Assembly (NCBI GenBank): GCA_019096065.1
Contig: JAGUCH010000007.1
Span: 22,501 to 86,500, forward strand
Origin: Paracyclopina nana
Taxonomy: Eukaryota > Arthropoda > Copepoda > Cyclopoida > Cyclopettidae
Length of the DNA stretch: 64,000 bases
Direction: 5' to 3'
The position numbers were made by a program, and so were the translations under genes. A model generated the notes under the pieces. It saw only the letters and a program-made list of their open reading frames with translations, was not told the DNA's origin and searched no databases. How positions within the stretch are numbered: the stretch's first letter is position 1; each line of letters opens with the position of its first letter. Positions 60,283 through 64,000 of this stretch are shown here, in pieces.

Positions 60283-60616
60283 CCCCTAATCAACACGAAA
60301 ATGGCGATTTTGAGGCACTAGAATGGACTTTTTTGAAAAAGTTCATAAAATAACATTTGTAGAGCTCGGGCTGGGATTTCCAAAACTGTCTTTGTTTTTG
60401 CTGTAGGCCCAAGGACGACGGAGAAAATTGCAACTTTCTTATACGCCGCATTTTGACGACTTTTTTGGGCTCAAATTAAAGGGCGCGCTGCCCCGATCCC
60501 AAATATGCGCTTACATCGCGGAAAAGTTACGTAACGGCAAAGTTACGGCGGTTTTAGTCCGTATGTATATGTGGTACTTTTTTCGCTCCGTGCTCGCACT
60601 CGCGGGTGATCCCCTT

Positions 60617-61524
60617 TGCAAGCTTGACAAAATGGTCGGGCTGAAGAGAAAGCACAAGCTCAGGCTTTTCATTGACGAGTCCATATCCTTTGGAGTCCTC
60701 GGAGCAACAGGAAGAGGCATCACTGAGCACCTCAGCATCTCAGTATAAAGAAATTCCAATTGAAAAACCAAAGCCCCCTTTAAAAAAACAATGTTATTCT
60801 TTAAGATGGATGATGTGGATTTGATCATTGCCACATTGGAATATGCAATTGGTTCCATAGGAGGATTTTGCGTGGGAAATAGCTATGTTGTGGAACATCA
60901 GACCCTGGCTGGCTTAGGTATTAGCATTTTTAATACATTTCTCCAGAAGGTAATATGAACATTTCAGGCTACTGCTTTTCTGCCTCACTGCCACCAATGC
61001 TCGCAGCTGGGGCTTTGAAAGCAATAGAGCTGATCGAGAACAACCATGGCATATTTGGAGAGCTCCAGGGCAAAGCTGAGCTGGTCCATGACCAATTTGA
61101 CCAAATGCCAGGGCTCCAATTGAGCGGAGATCGAATCAGCCCTGTCAAGCATTTGAGGCTGGAAAATCCGGAATCCATGAGTCGTGAGGGCCAAAAGGCA
61201 ATTCTCCATAAAATCGTCATAAAGGTTAGTTCTCTTTGATCAGCGTTCAAGAAAAAATTCCCTTTTCGCTGCTGACAGCATAATTTCCCTGTTTGTTGGA
61301 AATTAATTTCCATATACCCATTTCTGAAAAGCATGTTTTTCTTGCTTCTTTTGTAGGCTCGTGAGAGGGGAGTAGCTTTAACCACAGCCTCGTATTTGGA
61401 GGATGCCGAGACCCATTTGCCACTGCCAAGTATCAGATTAACCTGCTCGGTTCTCCTGGAAGACGAGCTTATCATCGAAGCTGGCAAGGTTGTGCAGCAA
61501 ATTTGCAAGGATATTTTCGAGTGA
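60617..61524 (+). CDS. SPTLC1: Serine palmitoyltransferase subunit 1, 3' part (interrupted)
   Basis: Continues the SPTLC1 frame after the foldback element. Segments 60617-60742, 60806-60917, 60968-61224 and 61357-61524 give 220 residues. It begins [16 protein letters not shown], directly after the conserved MNSG of the first part with two residues unaccounted for. [20 protein letters not shown] and [10 protein letters not shown] are conserved. The position of the PLP-binding lysine of the SPTLC2 subunit has no lysine, as expected for subunit 1. First part plus second part is 474 residues, the normal family length (human 473), so only the insert disturbs the gene. An AATAAA is at 61543. Confidence 0.92.
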
Positions 61525-61952
61525 CATCTTCATGTTAAGCTTAATAAAGGCGAACAAGTCTCATCTCAGCAAATAGCAGTTTTTTTTCTTTTATGCCAAG
61601 TCACAATGCCCTAATTAGGCAAAATAATCATGGTCCCAAGAGCCATGCCATGATGATTGAGACTTGATGAAAATACAGTACATCTATCTTTAGGCCCTCA
61701 AAACTTTTAGTAGCATCTTTTCAAGTTTGTGTCTCCTTGAAGCAGCAATGGATTTCAAACTTCGGGGCTGTCCAATTTTGTCCAATCCTTCATCACTGGA
61801 ACTGATGGCTTTTGCGTGCAAAATAACAGCCCTGACCTCCAAATAATCATGAAACACTTGCATGGTGTATTTATGCTAAGGTAAATATGGTGTTAATTAC
61901 ATAATGTATTTGAGAAGAAGTGTAGTTGTAAGCTATGTGAAATGCTCATAAA

Positions 61953-64000
61953 TCAGCCCATAGTGAAGCTGGCAGCAGCATAGCTGACAGACGAGTCTTG
62001 CATGTTTGTACATTGGTTGGACTGGTCATAGTTCCTAAACTTGAGCCTCAACTTGTGGCCATTGGTGCCATGTCCAGCTGTCAAGGCATTGATGGTCCCC
62101 AAGAGGACGCCAATGGGATGGCGACCACAGATCGTGTTCATGTACTTTTTCAAGTACGCAGAAAAACCCTCATGGTCCAAACGCTCAATAATCTCCATGC
62201 CCTGAAATTGGCAATTATCAGTCTAAGACATTGCGTATTTGATAGCCTACTAAAAGAATATTTAAATGTTTGTTGCAAATTTTCAATCAACTCAAAGTGT
62301 TTGGTCCCATTTAAAAGTCATAGAAAACCATTAAAAAGTCATAAGTTCATTGAAAAAGTTATTTTAAAGCACATTTTAAGTTATTTTAAAGCACATTTAA
62401 AGTTATTTTAAAGCACATTTAAAGTTATTTTAAAGCACATTTAAAGTCATTTTTTTAAGTCCATTCAAAAAGTTATTTTAAAGTACATTCAAAAAGTTAT
62501 TTTAAAACACATTTAAAGTTATCTTAAAGCACATTTAAAGTCATTTTAAAATCCACTTAAAAAGTTATTTTAAAGTCCAGTCAAAAAAATATTTAAACTC
62601 TCATTTAAAGTCATAAAAAAGTCATAAAAAAGTCATAAAAAAGTCATTAAAAAGTCGATTAAAAAGTCCATTTACAAAGTTATTTTAAATTCCATTAAAA
62701 AAGCCATTTTAAATTCTATTAAAAAAATCATTTTAAAGTCCATTCAAAAAGTCATTATTAAGTTCATTCTAAATAAAACCATTAAATCTGGTCAAAAGGT
62801 CATTTTAAGCATGCAAAAGACAAGTACCATGTGGTCCAAGGCCTTGATGGATTGGTGGATTTGGCCCTTGGTCTCATCAAAGTAGGTGTACCTAAAGCGG
62901 TCACCCCAGTGGCAAAAGTCCGAAGAGATGATGAACAAGTTGGTGGGATCAGCCAAGTATTTGGCAAAAATCTGGCCATACTTGGCCTCCTTGTCAGCCG
63001 AAATGGAGCCGACCAAGACTGGCACCACGGTGAACTGGTCACGTTTGCTGGCCATCACTTTGGCAACATAGGGCAGGTGCATCTCAATGCTATGCTCGGC
63101 CTCATCAGCATCCAGAGACATGACCTCGAAGGCTCCAGTGGCAAGCAGTTCCTCAGAGATTCCTCGGTCAACCTGCAAGATTTTGTATTTGAAACATGTA
63201 TGCGGCTAAAGTCAATTTCAAGCCTGACAAATAATTTCCAGTCTAACAATTTCAAGTCTGGATAACTAATGTCAAGTCTGGAAAATATTTCAAGTCTGGA
63301 AAACTAATGTCAAGTCTAGAAAACAATTTCAAGTCTAGAAAACAATTTCAAGTCTGCATTTACCAATGTCAAGACCAAGAGGTCAAGACTAGAAAAGAAA
63401 AAAGTCTGGAAAACAATTTCAAGTCTGGAAAACAATTTCAAGTATGGAAAACAATTTCAAGTATGGAAAACAATTTCAAGTATGGAAAACAATTACAAGT
63501 ATGGAAACCAATTTCAAGTCTGGAAAACAATTTCAAGTATGGAAACCAATTTCAAGTATGGAAACCAATTACAAGTCAGGAAAACAATTTCAAGTCAGGA
63601 AACCAATTTCAAGTCTGGAAAACTTATGTCAAGTCTGGAAAACCATTTCAAGTCCGGAAACAAATGTCAAGTCTGGAAAGCCAATGTCAAGCCTGGAAAA
63701 TAATTTCAAGTCTGGATAACTAATGTCAAATCTAGAAAACAAATGTCAAGTCTGGAAAGCCAATTTCAAGTCTAGAAAACTAATGTCAAGCCTGGAAAAC
63801 CAATGTCAAGTCTGGAAACTTCTTTGACTGCGTTGTTACAAAGGTCATTGGAAGCTTCCTCATTATCTGAAATTGGTTTGGATGACAAGCAAAATGTCCC
63901 AAAATAATTACAGTAAGGTCATAGATGGGCGTGGCATATTTGGTGCAGTCGGACACAGCACAGCCATTGAGTCGGTAGTGGTGAGAAGGGCCAAGGATGA
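61953..64000 (-). CDS. MEMO1: MEMO1-family protein (partial, runs off the window)
   Basis: Redox-active, metal-binding protein of the extradiol-dioxygenase-like fold that links receptor tyrosine kinase signalling to cell motility and copper/iron handling. Minus-strand exons, from 5': 64000-63912 (incomplete at its 5' side), 63172-62828 and 62201-61953, all phase 0, covering about the last 226 residues of a ~300-residue protein. Signatures: [51 protein letters not shown] and the C-terminal [16 protein letters not shown]. The GPSHH histidine and the cysteine of the last motif are metal-site residues in the human protein. The first ~70 residues, including the APHAGY motif, lie outside the window. 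It is convergent with SPTLC1, with 428 bp between the stops. Confidence 0.94.
62325..62775. repeat. Minisatellite aaagttattttaaagcacattt in the MEMO1 last intron
   Basis: About 18 imperfect copies of aaagt(t/c)attttaaagcacatt(t/c)aa, turning into aaaaagtcat runs near 62620. They fill most of the 626-bp intron. Confidence 0.9.
63225..63830. repeat. Minisatellite aatttcaagtctggaaaac in the preceding MEMO1 intron
   Basis: About 30 copies of an 18-20 bp unit (aatttcaagtctggaaaac, with aatgtcaagtctagaaaac variants). The plus-strand open frame of ENNFKSG repeats is an artefact of the unit length. Confidence 0.93.

Larger units (their letters stand above)
55101..60616. mobile_element. 5.5-kb foldback (long inverted repeat) element inside an SPTLC1 exon
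   Basis: The two ends are inverted copies of ~335 bp (55101-55437 and about 60283-60621 in reverse), starting CAAAGGGGATCACCCGCGAG, with about three mismatches. Inside the left end is a second, diverged copy (about 55536-55735). Then come six ~313-bp tandem units (landmark aagtaaacatgc at 55763, 56077, 56390, 56702, 57015, 57327, 57640). The right arm has about five units of the same family in reverse (59000-60280). The centre (57700-58640) is a short cccttggggacttttg repeat that also switches strand near 58150. No transposase frame is visible. This is the architecture of foldback (FB-type) elements. No clean target-site duplication can be seen. Confidence 0.9.

Noticed and set aside
55101-60621. 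Simple removal of the foldback element as a GT-AG intron using the GT at the insertion point
   Set aside because: The GT in tctggt is phase 1 and the first right-hand AG gives phase 0; joining them creates an immediate stop.
60428-60748. Frame reading from the foldback arm straight into SPTLC1, as a possible fusion start
   Set aside because: Its upstream part is the reverse of the outer arm. An in-frame ATG exists near 60569, but nothing shows that transcription starts there; kept only as part of the interruption finding.
63307-63723. 138-residue plus-strand frame of ENNFKSG repeats
   Set aside because: Minisatellite inside a MEMO1 intron on the opposite strand.

Overview
This is eukaryotic nuclear DNA, almost certainly from an arthropod. 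It holds a 2.2 kb block of (CCTAA)n, the complement of the arthropod telomere repeat TTAGG. The genes are intron-rich with ordinary GT-AG junctions, and the protein set is typically animal and arthropod: a painless/pyrexia-like TRPA channel, a PDF-receptor-like class B GPCR, Fasciclin-3-like, L(3)mbt. I cannot name the species. All exon structures below were read by eye from open frames, splice signals, phase continuity and remembered family features; none was aligned by program.

Layout. 1-7183: gene-free, with a ~813 bp tandem repeat, a GC-rich inverted-repeat area and the telomere-type array. 7184-11886 (+): TRPA channel. 13750-20333 (+): class B GPCR. 21408-25248: MITEs, a triplicated ~425 bp unit and a possible small minus-strand gene. 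26220-27290: 15-bp minisatellite. 29825-38710 (+): patched-domain (RND) protein, 17 exons. 39042-42496 (+): SLC22 transporter, 7 exons. 43216-44899 (+): RCC1-BTB protein. 46352-47921 (+): Fasciclin-3-like adhesion protein. 50410-53334 (+): L(3)mbt. 54103-61524 (+): SPTLC1, whose coding exon is split by a 5.5 kb foldback element. 61953-64000 (-): MEMO1, running off the window.

The genes do not form a pathway; they look like an ordinary eukaryotic neighbourhood with 0.3-5 kb spacers. The non-coding DNA is the unusual part. Many large introns or spacers carry their own private minisatellite, and there are at least five short inverted-terminal-repeat elements. Several unrelated tandem arrays share a CTCAG/CTGAG core. 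The foldback element is the standout: its ~335 bp terminal arms differ at about three positions, so it looks young, yet it sits inside a conserved, probably essential gene.
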